Notes under the pieces: model-generated
Told to the model about the DNA's origin: nothing
Database searches by the model: none
The model's input: the letters and a program-made list of their open reading frames with translations, nothing else
Source: a virus
Virus record (IMG/VR): IMGVR_UViG_3300035190_001334
Location: 1-64,000 of that record
Strand: one strand, 5' to 3'
DNA: 64,000 bases
Made by a program: the position numbers and the translations under genes
Shown: piece by piece, positions 1-8,694 of the stretch
How the letters are laid out: each line of letters starts with the position of its first letter
Position numbering within the stretch: position 1 is the first letter of the stretch

Positions 1-1
1 T

Positions 2-742
2 CCATTTGAGGGTGGGGCAGAATTAGCTAAGGCAATGATTGCTGCAAAACCAAATGACTTGCACTCTCTTAATGCTAAAAAACTCGGTATCAGTAGAGAT
101 GATGCAAAAAGTTTTAGCTACGCCTGTCTATATGGCGCTCAACCTGCCAAACTTGCAAAGATGTTGTCTATACCCTTAAGCAAGGCGAAACAACTCTACG
201 CCGATTTCTGGGATGGTATGCCAGCACTTAAGGCACTCAAAGAAAAACTTGAGAGATACTGGGAAAAATCTGGTAAACAATATATTCTGGGATTAGATGG
301 TCGTCGCATCTATACAAGAAGCAAGCACTCTCTTTTGAACGCAATGTTTCAAAGTGGTGGTGTGATTGCAACAAAATACACTACACTGTTTATGATGCAG
401 AGTTTTGAAGAACAAGGATATTGCACTGACCCATTCATAGGCAGACCTGATATATGCCCAATGATAGAGTACCACGATGAGGTTCAGCTATTAATCAGGA
501 AAGGTTTAGTAGAAATTCGTAATTTTGAGACTAAAGAATTAGCTGACCAGTTTATAGCTTCTTGGGATGGTGAGCAACTAAGCCCTAGTGCTGAAGGTAA
601 AAAAGGTCACTACGTTGCAATGCCTAGCCCTGTATCTATAACCGTCAAAGAATCTATACAAAAGGCAGTGGAAACATTAAAAATGAGAGTAAATCTTGGG
701 TTTGAGTATAAGCTCCATCGTACATGGGCTGGTTGCCACTAG
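2..742 (+). CDS. Family A DNA polymerase (T7-like), C-terminal part, cut by window edge
   Basis: The frame is already open at base 2, so the start lies outside the window; about 246 residues of the polymerase domain are visible. Motif B is seen as RDDAKSFSYACLYGA (bases ~93-140) with the O-helix Arg/Lys and the YG pair, and motif C as YHDEVQ (~469-486), the metal-binding carboxylate. The chain ends in WAGCH, as T7 gp5-type enzymes end in WAICH, so the 3' end is intact. It would replicate phage DNA. A homing endonuclease gene follows after two bases, a common arrangement next to polymerase genes. Confidence 0.93.
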   Translation, partial: PFEGGAELAKAMIAAKPNDLHSLNAKKLGISRDDAKSFSYACLYGAQPAKLAKMLSIPLSKAKQLYADFWDGMPALKALKEKLERYWEKSGKQYILGLDGRRIYTRSKHSLLNAMFQSGGVIATKYTTLFMMQSFEEQGYCTDPFIGRPDICPMIEYHDEVQLLIRKGLVEIRNFETKELADQFIASWDGEQLSPSAEGKKGHYVAMPSPVSITVKESIQKAVETLKMRVNLGFEYKLHRTWAGCH

Positions 743-744
743 GT

Positions 745-1743
745 ATGAAAAGATTTACCCCGTCTGAATTTATCTCTAAAGCATCGAGTAGGCACAATAA
801 CAGCTACGATTATTCTTTAGTCGATTATAAGAATACAAAAACTCCTATAACCATATTTTGTAAAACCCACAATACAAAATTTGTAACTACTCCAATGTCC
901 CACCTCAACGGTACAAGATGCCCGATTTGCGTGAGAGAAATCCCTCATACAACTGACAGACTTACTCACAAATTGTTTATGAGCAAATTGCTTGATGTAA
1001 ACAAAGGTAAGTTAAATTTCGAGGTGTTAAGCAGATGTCAAGGCGCAGATACCAAAATCACTTTGCAAGATAAGTACGGAACTTACGAAATCCTTGCTAG
1101 GGTGCTGCTTAGAGGCGCTCAGCCATCACTTATTTCTGCCACTGATAAGACAGCTAATGTGATAAATAGGTTCAAAGAAGTACATGGAGAAATTTACGAT
1201 TACAGTAAATATAAGTTCACTAATGCTAGAACCATGTCTACAGTTGTTTGTAAGTTGCATGATGAGGAGTTTGAAATCAATCCTAACGGTCATTTATCTG
1301 GTAATGGTTGCCCTATTTGCAGGTATGAAAAAGTTGCGGTAATAAATGCAGAAACTTCGACTGGTTGGGGATTGTCCCGATGGTCTGAAGTAGCAACTAC
1401 GTCAAAAACTTTTGATTCATTTAAGTTATATTTCTTAAAACTATCTGATGACAAAGAATCGTTTTATAAAATAGGTAGGACGTATAGAAAGTTGTCTGAG
1501 CGTACTTACAGATTACCCTACACTTGCGAAACACTGCAACTACTAGAACATAGTGACCCCAAGATTATCTTTGACCTAGAGGCGCATTTAAAGCGCACCT
1601 TTAAGATACACAAATACACACCACTAAAGAAATTTAATGGTATGGGAGAATGTTTCCAATTCGATGACCCTACAATACAATCCGTCTTGCGAGAGATGAC
1701 ACTCCCAAGCCCTTCCGACATAATACCCACATCAACTAAGTGA
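745..1743 (+). CDS. GIY-YIG-like homing endonuclease with two zinc-ribbon repeats
   Basis: The N-terminal half carries two copies of a pattern seen in phage free-standing endonucleases: a YDYS-type stretch, then CK.H and a CPIC knuckle (CKTH...CPIC and CKLH...CPIC), probably zinc-binding. The C-terminal ~90 residues fit the T5orf172/MUG113 branch of GIY-YIG nucleases: LYFLKL, then YKIGRT with the catalytic Arg, LEAHL with the metal-binding Glu, and a late ECFQF. I chose ATG 745 (MKRFTPSEF), which starts at the family's usual beginning; ATG 724 would overlap the polymerase. Likely targets the polymerase gene of related phages; target specificity is inference. Confidence 0.75.
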   Translation: MKRFTPSEFISKASSRHNNSYDYSLVDYKNTKTPITIFCKTHNTKFVTTPMSHLNGTRCPICVREIPHTTDRLTHKLFMSKLLDVNKGKLNFEVLSRCQGADTKITLQDKYGTYEILARVLLRGAQPSLISATDKTANVINRFKEVHGEIYDYSKYKFTNARTMSTVVCKLHDEEFEINPNGHLSGNGCPICRYEKVAVINAETSTGWGLSRWSEVATTSKTFDSFKLYFLKLSDDKESFYKIGRTYRKLSERTYRLPYTCETLQLLEHSDPKIIFDLEAHLKRTFKIHKYTPLKKFNGMGECFQFDDPTIQSVLREMTLPSPSDIIPTSTK

Positions 1744-1748
1744 CACAC

Positions 1749-2642
1749 ATGACTAACCAATTCATCAAACCACACATGACATTCCTAACTGAAGCCAAAC
1801 GAATCCTCTCCGAGTTTGTATCTGAAACTCGCGAATCTCTTCATTACGTTAAAACGGAGCTTCTTCGTCAGTACCACCTCTCAATCATCAAGGAAATCAA
1901 GGAAACGTATCCCACAACTTACCCGTATATCGATACGGTCTACAAGATTGTCGATGGATTGGCTCAAGATGACGCACCTGACACAACTTATTTTCGCGTA
2001 GTAGCGAAAGACACTCAAAGCAATTCAGCAGCCTCCCCAGTAAGTAAACTCGAAAATGGTGTGGTGACAACTATCGCCAACTCAATCATTGTGTGGGATT
2101 CAGGATTCGCGGATACAGTATATTCTGTAGGTGTCGTACTTGCCAAGGAAGGGGATTCTTACCGTATCTTGGATTATATTCGTGACAAGCTCGAAATTAT
2201 TGGACAGCTACAGGAAATCCGTAACTTTGCATCAAAATACCCTGAAGCTAAAGTAGGGATTGTTCCACAAGCTAACGGTGCAGCTATTCTTCGCTTGCTG
2301 CAATCTGAATTTCCAGACATTATAGAGGCAAAACTTGCTCTAGGGGATAGAACTAAAGTAGAACAAGCTATTATGGAACGCAAGCTGTTGACTGTACCTC
2401 CTAGTTTCAATGAGTTTGACGAGTGGAAACGTATTGTGAATTGGGGTATCGGCTATCTGGCTATTGACAGCCTTACGAACGTCGACCTTACGAACTTGAA
2501 AGAAGGCGACCGCTTAACAAATCGCTGGGGTAACGACTCAGCATTTGAAACACCAGAAGAAACTGAGTTCTTCAATAGCAAAATTGCCAACGATGGACTT
2601 AACGAGCCTGACTATCCCTACGATACGGAGCCAAGCGCATGA
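1749..2642 (+). CDS. Terminase large-subunit nuclease-like protein without ATPase domain
   Basis: About 297 residues. The middle (residues ~95-215) resembles the RNase H-fold nuclease half of phage terminase large subunits: a first strand with VWDSGFADT (likely first catalytic Asp), then YRILDYIRDK, a helix, a strand ending in ANGAAIL and a basic/helical stretch. In terminases the ANG motif is normally preceded by an acidic residue (IE.KANG); here it reads VPQANG, so one metal ligand seems lost. No Walker A or B is present. It could be half of a split terminase, or a decayed or repurposed nuclease. ATG 1749 is preferred over a GTG at 1740 that overlaps the previous stop. The assignment rests on motif reading only. 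Confidence 0.5.
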   Translation: MTNQFIKPHMTFLTEAKRILSEFVSETRESLHYVKTELLRQYHLSIIKEIKETYPTTYPYIDTVYKIVDGLAQDDAPDTTYFRVVAKDTQSNSAASPVSKLENGVVTTIANSIIVWDSGFADTVYSVGVVLAKEGDSYRILDYIRDKLEIIGQLQEIRNFASKYPEAKVGIVPQANGAAILRLLQSEFPDIIEAKLALGDRTKVEQAIMERKLLTVPPSFNEFDEWKRIVNWGIGYLAIDSLTNVDLTNLKEGDRLTNRWGNDSAFETPEETEFFNSKIANDGLNEPDYPYDTEPSA

Positions 2643-2836
2643 TAATGTTCCACTGGAGAAGACGCGAAGGTAACTGGGAAAAAGATAACACTGGACTTAT
2701 CCCCAGTCTCAAGAAGCATTTCTTAGATTCTACTTTCTATTACCATACTTTTAGATGGAGATGGTTTGAATTTACTGTCTACTCTCCCGAAGCCTCAGAG
2801 TATGTTTTGAATAAACTAAACGGAAAAATAAAATAG
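2639..2836 (+). CDS. Hypothetical protein, 65 aa
   Basis: Starts in an ATGA overlap with the preceding gene, which supports translational coupling. It is rich in aromatic and basic residues (WRRREGNWEKD near the start, FRWRWFEF in the middle). I do not recognise a family. Confidence 0.6.
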   Translation: MIMFHWRRREGNWEKDNTGLIPSLKKHFLDSTFYYHTFRWRWFEFTVYSPEASEYVLNKLNGKIK

Positions 2837-2837
2837 C

Positions 2838-3155
2838 ATGGAACCTGAAGTAGTAGTCACTTATCACATCTACCCTGAAGGTTGTGATGATTTACATCGT
2901 TTTGTGCTGGTAAGTGAATTTACAGACCCTGACTTAGAGGGTTTTAACGGTATAACTATCAGTTCCCAATACCGTAAAGATACTAATAAGTCGTATAGAA
3001 ATAGATGGACAGATAGCCTAGATTTAGAAGAAGCTAGAGCTTTTTATGATTGTTTAGGTAAAATTCTGGCTAGTAAGGAGGCTCTTGTTCAGGTTGAGGC
3101 TGACGCTGAGGCATCAAGGAACCCAACGCGGGAAGTACCATCGCGGCAGTTGTAA
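2838..3155 (+). CDS. Hypothetical protein, 105 aa, tail overlapping a convergent gene
   Basis: Follows the previous stop by one base. The first ~80 residues read like a compact mixed fold (MEPEVVVTYHIYPEGCDD at the start). The last ~28 codons overlap the convergent gene 3070-3456 over 86 bp. That tail (EADAEASRNPTREVPS) is low-complexity and may be read-through past an older stop. Family unknown. Confidence 0.55.
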   Translation: MEPEVVVTYHIYPEGCDDLHRFVLVSEFTDPDLEGFNGITISSQYRKDTNKSYRNRWTDSLDLEEARAFYDCLGKILASKEALVQVEADAEASRNPTREVPSRQL

Positions 3156-3456
3156 GTCCTCCGACCCAAGGCGCTGCTGCACCAATCGCTTTACCTCCAT
3201 AGTGCTTTGCTTTTCCGACTACACCAAGTCCCGCAACTCTTTTTGCTTCTGCTGCTGCTGCTCTCTTAGCTTGTACACCAGCTTGTGCATTCTGTGTGGC
3301 GGTATTCTGTCTGTTACTATCGAAGGCTTGCCTTTGTTGAGCTTTCATTTGGTCATACTGAGTACGGTCGCCAGTTTTTTTAGCTTTTTCGTATGCTTGC
3401 CGATTAAGGTTGCCTAATTCAGTGTCGCCAAGGGCAAAATTTGCAAAGTGTTGCAT
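3070..3456 (-). CDS. Small Ala/Gly/Gln-rich protein with N-terminal HFANF motif
   Basis: 128 residues starting MQHFANFALGD. A polar Gln/Lys/Arg-rich helical region follows (KAQQRQAFDSNRQNTATQ), then an Ala/Gly-rich possibly membrane-active stretch (GGKAIGAAAPWVGGLTTAAM) and a Pro/Gln tail. The QHFANF string is identical to one inside the protein at 46309-47055, and related forms occur at 32228-32920 and 40163-40330. Those genes sit among virion genes, so a minor virion or scaffold-associated role is inferred. It is the only minus-strand gene in the first 15 kb. Confidence 0.65.
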   Translation of the reverse strand: MQHFANFALGDTELGNLNRQAYEKAKKTGDRTQYDQMKAQQRQAFDSNRQNTATQNAQAGVQAKRAAAAEAKRVAGLGVVGKAKHYGGKAIGAAAPWVGGLTTAAMVLPALGSLMPQRQPQPEQEPPY

Positions 3457-3506
3457 ATTCTCTTTTCTGTGTTACTATATTCAACAATTCTACCATCTAC
3501 AAACAT

Positions 3507-3782
3507 ATGCTAGCATCCCCACCCCCCGATGAGCCTATCCACAATTTTGACTTTTCCCTACTAAGTAAGCGCATCGCTGAAGTAAAGGACGCGAACGCCA
3601 CAATGTCTCAAAAGCAACTCGCCAAATCTTTCATTAAAAACAGTATCTTACCTGTTCTAAATACCCCTCAAATCTACCAGATGCTTCAAAACCCTGCATT
3701 TGTAGACCAATTTACAGAATTACTCCTCGGATTCCTTATTACTGCACCTAAAGTTGCACCTCCTAAGCCCAATGAGCTATAA
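3507..3782 (+). CDS. Hypothetical protein, 91 aa
   Basis: Starts at ATG 3507 (MLASPPPDEP); the open frame extends upstream, but those codons fall in the divergent promoter region. The body is helical, with SQKQLAKSFIKNSILPV and a hydrophobic FTELLLGFLITAPKV near the end. It begins a run of plus-strand genes leading into nrdA. Function unknown. Confidence 0.6.
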   Translation: MLASPPPDEPIHNFDFSLLSKRIAEVKDANATMSQKQLAKSFIKNSILPVLNTPQIYQMLQNPAFVDQFTELLLGFLITAPKVAPPKPNEL

Positions 3783-3984
3783 AATAATCTGCTCTTATCG
3801 AGGCACACCGATGAAATCGACAGTCGGACTACCAATTGGCGTTCGACTGTTTCCTCCAGATGCAAATTACTCATACAGCCGCGTGGAAATTGAAACAAAA
3901 ACGCAGTTGACACCTGAACAAGAAACGAAGTTGTTCAAAATACTTGAGAATTGGTTCTTACAACTGAAAAAAGAGTCTGCATAA
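3772..3984 (+). CDS. Hypothetical protein, 70 aa
   Basis: ATG 3772 (MSYKIICSYRG) overlaps the end of the previous gene by 11 bp. It has a beta-rich start and a helical C-terminus (LTPEQETKLFKILENWFLQ). No family recognised. The nrdA promoter follows directly. Confidence 0.6.
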   Translation: MSYKIICSYRGTPMKSTVGLPIGVRLFPPDANYSYSRVEIETKTQLTPEQETKLFKILENWFLQLKKESA

Positions 3985-3988
3985 ATGC

Positions 3989-4018
3989 TTGCAGAAAAGA
4001 AAGTTTCGATGCTACACT
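3989..4018 (+). promoter_or_regulatory. Promoter of nrdA
   Basis: TTGCAG (3989-3994), an 18-base spacer, then TACACT (4013-4018) inside an extended -10 TGCTACACT. The ATG of nrdA lies 27 bases downstream. The -35/spacer also contains one copy of the repeated octamer GCAGAAAA. Confidence 0.6.
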
Positions 4019-4045
4019 AGATAAACCAAAACGACAAAAGACATA

Positions 4046-6289
4046 ATGCAAGTAACAAAACTCGACGGCTCGTTGCAAAATCTTGACTACCAAAAGATTC
4101 ACGCAATGGTTGAAATCTGTGCGGCTGGAATCGAAAATGTAAGTGTTTCAGACGTAATCATGGGCGCGAAACTTAACTTCTACGATGGCATCTCAACTCA
4201 AGACATTCAGACTGCACTAGTGAAAAGCGCTGAGAACTTGATGACTGCGCGTAACCCAAATTATTCACTGCTTGCTGGGCGTTTACTTCTTACTCAACTT
4301 CGTAAACAGGTGTGGGGCGAGTGGTCAGTACCCCATCTTTCGGACGTAGTTTTTGCCAATACTTTGCGCGGATTTTATGATGAGGAGCTACAAGGATTTT
4401 ACTCTGCTGAGGAGTGGAATGAACTTAACGACTACATCAATCACGACCGAGACTTAGATTACACTTCCGCTAGTATTCAGCAATTCAAAGACAAGTACAG
4501 CGTCAAGAATCGCGTCACTGGACAGATTTACGAGACTCCACAAGTAGCTTATATGCTCATTGCTGCTGCTGGGTTTGCTCACGAAGATAAGGCGATTCGG
4601 GTGCAGTTTGTCAAAGATGCCTACGACGCTTTCTCAACTGAAGCTATCTCGCTTGCCACACCTATCCGCGCAGGAATGCGTACAAGCTCCAAGCAATATG
4701 CAAGTTGTGTACTAATTGCGGCAGATGATGACCGTAAATCGATTGCTGCGGCTCAGTCTGCGATGATGGAGTATGTTTGTTTGCGAAGTGGTATTGGTGT
4801 TGACTTTGGAAGATGGAGAGCGCTCAATGCCCCTATCCGCAATGGCTCTGTCAAGCACACTGGAGCAATTGGTTTCCTCAAGTCCTACGAAGCTACAATC
4901 AATGCCTGTAGCCAAGGTGGGGTTCGGAAGGGTAGCGCGACAATGTTTTACCCTATCTGGCACAAGGACGTACTTTCTTTTCTGCCTCTGACGAACGGGA
5001 AGGGAACCGAAGAGACTCGTACTCGCGGATTGGATTACGGAATCGCCACTTCCAAGATTTTCTATGAAAGATTGCAAGATGAGGGGGAAATCTGTTTATT
5101 CGACCCCAACGATTTGAAAGCTAAGTATAACATCTATGAGAACTTCGGACTAGAATCTTTTGATAAATTGTACCTAAAAGCAGAAGTTGACCCTGATATC
5201 CCCAAGACAAGAATCAGTGCGGTAAAACTTTGGACATTGATTGCTCAAGAAAGAGCCGAGACAGGTCAAGTTTATATTCTAAATATTGACCATGCAAATA
5301 GCCACAGTTCTTTTACTGTACACATTTCCCAAAGCAATTTGTGTGTCGAAATAACAGAGCCAACTACACCTTTCTACTCTCTTGATGACCCAAATGGGGA
5401 GATTGCAACCTGTATTCTTGCTGCACTTAATCCTGCAAAAATAAGAAGTCGTTTAGATTACCAGAAATCTTCCCGTATCATTGTCCGTTTTCTTGATAAC
5501 GTTATTGAACATCAAGATTACCCTTTCATCATGGCTGAAAATGGTTCTAAGGCTCGTCGTTCAATTGGTGTAGGTTTTAATGACTTTGCACATTGGCTGG
5601 CTCTAAATGACTTCAAATGGGGTAGTGACGAGATGCTAGAGGAAGTACACAATCTAGCTGAAATGCACCAGTACTACTTACTTAAAGCTAGTAATGAATT
5701 AGCTATTGAAAAAGGAGCTTGCAGTAAATTCAATGAAACCAAGTACTCGAAAGGCATTCTCCCAATCGACACCTATTATAAAAATGTAGATAGCTTGGCG
5801 GCTCCTATTTATGTATATGACTGGGAGGCACTTCGAGCATCTATTTTAGAACACGGTCTTCGTAATAGCACTCTCACCGCGCAAATGCCTTGTGAGAGCA
5901 GTAGTTTGACGGGAAGTGGCTCTACAAACGGCATCGAGCCTCCACGTTCAGCTATTGGCATCAAAGATAGCAGCACCAACACACTCAAGTTCGCTATCCC
6001 TGATGTAGATAAAGTTGAGTATGAATATGCTTGGTCTTTCTCTTCTAACGAAGCTTACCTGAACACTGTCGCAGTCATTCAGAAGTTCTTTGACCAGTCC
6101 ATTAGTGCAAACACCTATTACAATCCTCTTCTGTACCCAGATTCAAAAGTACCTCTTCAGGTAGTTCTCGATGACCTCATTTATGCTTATAGTATTGGTC
6201 TGAAGAGTTTGTATTATCACAACACTCACGATATGTCCGACAACGGATTATCTTCTTCTTCTTGCAGTTCTGGAGCTTGTGCATTGTAA
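4046..6289 (+). CDS. nrdA: Ribonucleotide reductase class Ia, large (alpha) subunit
   Basis: 747 residues, normal family length, converting ribonucleoside diphosphates to deoxy forms in the cytoplasm. It has an N-terminal ATP-cone-like region (residues 1-~95). The active-site cysteine pair is visible in QYASCVL and IATCILAALN, and the radical cysteine in NLCVEIT (N.C.E). Typical NrdA loops GGVRKGSATMFYPIWH and NGIEPPR are present. The C-terminus is CSSGACAL, the same C-x4-C redox tail as E. coli NrdA (CESGAC), so reduction by a host or phage thiol carrier is expected. nrdB follows after three bases. Confidence 0.97.
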   Translation: MQVTKLDGSLQNLDYQKIHAMVEICAAGIENVSVSDVIMGAKLNFYDGISTQDIQTALVKSAENLMTARNPNYSLLAGRLLLTQLRKQVWGEWSVPHLSDVVFANTLRGFYDEELQGFYSAEEWNELNDYINHDRDLDYTSASIQQFKDKYSVKNRVTGQIYETPQVAYMLIAAAGFAHEDKAIRVQFVKDAYDAFSTEAISLATPIRAGMRTSSKQYASCVLIAADDDRKSIAAAQSAMMEYVCLRSGIGVDFGRWRALNAPIRNGSVKHTGAIGFLKSYEATINACSQGGVRKGSATMFYPIWHKDVLSFLPLTNGKGTEETRTRGLDYGIATSKIFYERLQDEGEICLFDPNDLKAKYNIYENFGLESFDKLYLKAEVDPDIPKTRISAVKLWTLIAQERAETGQVYILNIDHANSHSSFTVHISQSNLCVEITEPTTPFYSLDDPNGEIATCILAALNPAKIRSRLDYQKSSRIIVRFLDNVIEHQDYPFIMAENGSKARRSIGVGFNDFAHWLALNDFKWGSDEMLEEVHNLAEMHQYYLLKASNELAIEKGACSKFNETKYSKGILPIDTYYKNVDSLAAPIYVYDWEALRASILEHGLRNSTLTAQMPCESSSLTGSGSTNGIEPPRSAIGIKDSSTNTLKFAIPDVDKVEYEYAWSFSSNEAYLNTVAVIQKFFDQSISANTYYNPLLYPDSKVPLQVVLDDLIYAYSIGLKSLYYHNTHDMSDNGLSSSSCSSGACAL

Positions 6290-6292
6290 TTT

Positions 6293-7411
6293 ATGAAAGT
6301 CATTAACTTTGAGAAACAAAATCAAATCCAACCCCTCTTTTTGGGGGAAAATCTCGGTGTTCAGAAGTACCTCACACCACAGCACCCTAAGCTCGAAGCA
6401 TTGACCGTTCGCCAAATGGAATATTTCTGGCGACCCGAACGCCATGCAGCTAACATCGCTCAAGATAATCTTGACTACCCTAACTTAACCGAAGCCGAGC
6501 GTCACGTATTTCTTTCTAACATTCAATATCAGATTGTTCTTGACACTATTCAAGGTCGAGCAATTATCCCTGCACTCATGCCTTTTGTAAGTTGTGATGA
6601 ACTTGAATCTTGCATCACTGCTTGGCAATTCTTCGAGAACATTCATAGTCGCAGCTATTCTTTTATTCTCAAGAACGTGCTTCCACAGCCCGAAGATATT
6701 TTCGACGGTATTGATAAGGTTGAAGAGATTATTGCACGGTCTAACGACATTTGTACTCAGTACGAAGAACTTATTGGCTTTGCAAACAAATATTCCCTTA
6801 ATGATGGGCATGAGTTTGGTGCTTTTCTAGACAGATTAAAGCGCTCTATCTACCTAACCCTCATTTCTATCAACATTCTTGAAGGTGTTCGTTTTTACAA
6901 TTCATTTGCTTGCTCGTTTGCACTTGCAGAAAACAACAAGATGCTCGGTACTGGCAAGATTCTCAGTGAAATTGCGAGAGATGAAGCCTTGCATCTAAAT
7001 ATTACACAGTATTTAGTTAATTTTCTTAACTCAGACCCAGATTGGCAGCACATTGCTCAAGACCCAAAGATTCGCGCTCAAGTTGAAAGTATGTATCGCT
7101 CAGCCGTACAGCAAGAGGAAGACTGGGCAAAATACCTCTTTAGTAAGGGTTGCCTTTTAGGGCTTAATGAAGCTATACTGAGCGAGTTCATACGCTGGAT
7201 TTGCAATGTGCGTACAGATGTCATTGGATATGGCAAGTTGTACCCCGAATCGAAGTCTAACCCGATAACTTGGATTCTACGTCACCTTGGAGGTGCAGAG
7301 ACTCAATCTGCACTGCAAGAGACAGTCACCAATACTTATCTCGAAGGTGGTGGACTTGACCTCACCAAGCCATTAGATTTCAGTTCTAAAAAGAGGAAAT
7401 TTTCACTATGA
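6293..7411 (+). CDS. nrdB: Ribonucleotide reductase class Ia, small (beta) subunit
   Basis: 372 residues. The di-iron ligands expected from E. coli R2 are all visible: Asp in VLDTIQGR, Glu and His in FFENIHSRSY, Glu in ILEGVRFY, and Glu and His in RDEALHL. The radical Tyr is the last residue of IHSRSY, so this is a normal tyrosyl-radical class Ia enzyme. It is co-transcribed with nrdA (three-base gap) and ends in an ATGA overlap with the next gene. Confidence 0.97.
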   Translation: MKVINFEKQNQIQPLFLGENLGVQKYLTPQHPKLEALTVRQMEYFWRPERHAANIAQDNLDYPNLTEAERHVFLSNIQYQIVLDTIQGRAIIPALMPFVSCDELESCITAWQFFENIHSRSYSFILKNVLPQPEDIFDGIDKVEEIIARSNDICTQYEELIGFANKYSLNDGHEFGAFLDRLKRSIYLTLISINILEGVRFYNSFACSFALAENNKMLGTGKILSEIARDEALHLNITQYLVNFLNSDPDWQHIAQDPKIRAQVESMYRSAVQQEEDWAKYLFSKGCLLGLNEAILSEFIRWICNVRTDVIGYGKLYPESKSNPITWILRHLGGAETQSALQETVTNTYLEGGGLDLTKPLDFSSKKRKFSL

Positions 7412-7812
7412 GATTCTTCAACTATCGCTTTCACCAGATTCACGGCATCTCCAAAGCTAATTGGAATCCGTACACAATGACTGACTGGAAGCAACAAGGT
7501 CTTCCATTTATCGATTTTGGTACTCGCATTGATTTTGGGCAACATCATCCTGAATGTTTTCCTGACTATAACCAAGTACGACTTCGAGTTGGCAATTGGC
7601 GACTGACACTTCATTTTCATTTTGTAAACTGCGAGTTTGACGAACCTGTATGGGGCATATCAGAAACACAAAAGATGCTTTCATACTGGAAAACCTATAA
7701 AAATTCTGGCTGGTCGATTGAGGACATTAGGCAGGGTATTTCACTCTGGGATAGTCCTATGGTAACTACCGAAAAAGTCATTGAAAACATTAAGCGACTC
7801 ACAAGTAAATAG
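7408..7812 (+). CDS. Hypothetical protein, 134 aa, downstream of nrdB
   Basis: ATGA overlap with nrdB implies coupling. Rich in aromatic and His residues (LTLHFHFVNCEFDEPVWG). The C-terminal ~50 residues look helical. The family is not recognised; its position suggests an accessory nucleotide-metabolism gene, but nothing in the sequence proves this. Confidence 0.65.
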   Translation: MRFFNYRFHQIHGISKANWNPYTMTDWKQQGLPFIDFGTRIDFGQHHPECFPDYNQVRLRVGNWRLTLHFHFVNCEFDEPVWGISETQKMLSYWKTYKNSGWSIEDIRQGISLWDSPMVTTEKVIENIKRLTSK

Positions 7813-7813
7813 T

Positions 7814-7972
7814 ATGGAACTAACACTAGAAGACCTCAAGAAGCACGTAGAGAAATACTACGAAGTAAATGGTAAGTATCCTAGTAACATTCGTCTAGCG
7901 AAGAAGTTGAAGACTGGGAATGGCTTTCAAGCATATTGTACAGAAAAAGGTATTAAGGTGAGTTATGTCTAG
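7814..7972 (+). CDS. Small hypothetical protein, 52 aa
   Basis: Starts at ATG 7814 right after the previous stop (MELTLEDLKKHVEKYYEV). It has an amphipathic helix, then NGKYPSNIRLAKKLKTG, a shape reminiscent of small helix-turn-helix domains, but no family is assigned. It overlaps the next start by 8 bp. Confidence 0.6.
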   Translation: MELTLEDLKKHVEKYYEVNGKYPSNIRLAKKLKTGNGFQAYCTEKGIKVSYV

Positions 7973-8210
7973 TAGGGTAGTGTCGCTAGAAGATAAGACC
8001 AGTGAAACCTATTTTGTTCTAGAAAAGTATCGTCTCTGCGAGGATTACCAGATTAACCCTTGGTCAGCTTGGGGGTTAAGCCTCGAAGCTGCAAGAGAAC
8101 TCATTGAGAAAGAGCAAGCTTACGACCCGAAAATTGTCCCACAACGTAAGTGGCGCATTGTCAAGCAAACCATTGTAACTACCCACGAAATTATCGAGAG
8201 CTATGATTGA
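7965..8210 (+). CDS. Hypothetical protein, 81 aa
   Basis: Starts MSSRVVSLEDK. The middle has WSAWGLSLEAARELIEKE, and the C-terminus a beta-like RKWRIVKQTIVTTHEI. Such small 'W....EA...I' proteins are common filler genes in large phages. Coupled by overlap on both sides. Confidence 0.6.
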   Translation: MSSRVVSLEDKTSETYFVLEKYRLCEDYQINPWSAWGLSLEAARELIEKEQAYDPKIVPQRKWRIVKQTIVTTHEIIESYD

Positions 8211-8694
8211 CCCAAAAGAAGATGGTAAGACTCATATTAATATTTGGGCAAAGGGGGCAACTTTTATTGGCAAGTTTCTAGCTCCTCGCACTCTTTGTGA
8301 ATTAAATATGCCCGAAGGAAGATTCCTATGTGTAGCTGCATACTGGTATCATCTAACTTGCAAAGAAGACAGCCGCCTGAGTCGTGTTTACGATTGGGAA
8401 ACTGAACTTCTTGCTACCCAACTTTCGCCTCTACCTAAAAAACAACAACTTCCACCAACGGAGTTACAAGCGAAGCTGGAAAAAGCCATCGACCAAAAAA
8501 TCAAGTGGAGCGAATACTGGCAAGAAGAGTTCACGGACTCAACACTTCCTTTTCTGCAATATCATCTCGATGCTGAAGGTAATGTAGTTGACGAGAGTAG
8601 GAAATATCGGTGGCTGTTAAATCACCTCGAAGCAAGACGTACACTATTACAACAGAGGAGAGACAATGCAAATCTTATCAGCGAATGCGGTTAG
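8203..8694 (+). CDS. Hypothetical protein, 163 aa (INIWAKGxTxxGKFLA N-terminus)
   Basis: The N-terminus INIWAKGATFIGKFLAPRT, then GRFLCVAAYWYHL, resembles phage proteins that begin INIYSKGKTELGR-LSN and continue with an ESVEGYWY-like segment. I know these only as uncharacterised. The remainder is helical and charged. The real function is unknown. Confidence 0.6.
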   Translation: MIDPKEDGKTHINIWAKGATFIGKFLAPRTLCELNMPEGRFLCVAAYWYHLTCKEDSRLSRVYDWETELLATQLSPLPKKQQLPPTELQAKLEKAIDQKIKWSEYWQEEFTDSTLPFLQYHLDAEGNVVDESRKYRWLLNHLEARRTLLQQRRDNANLISECG

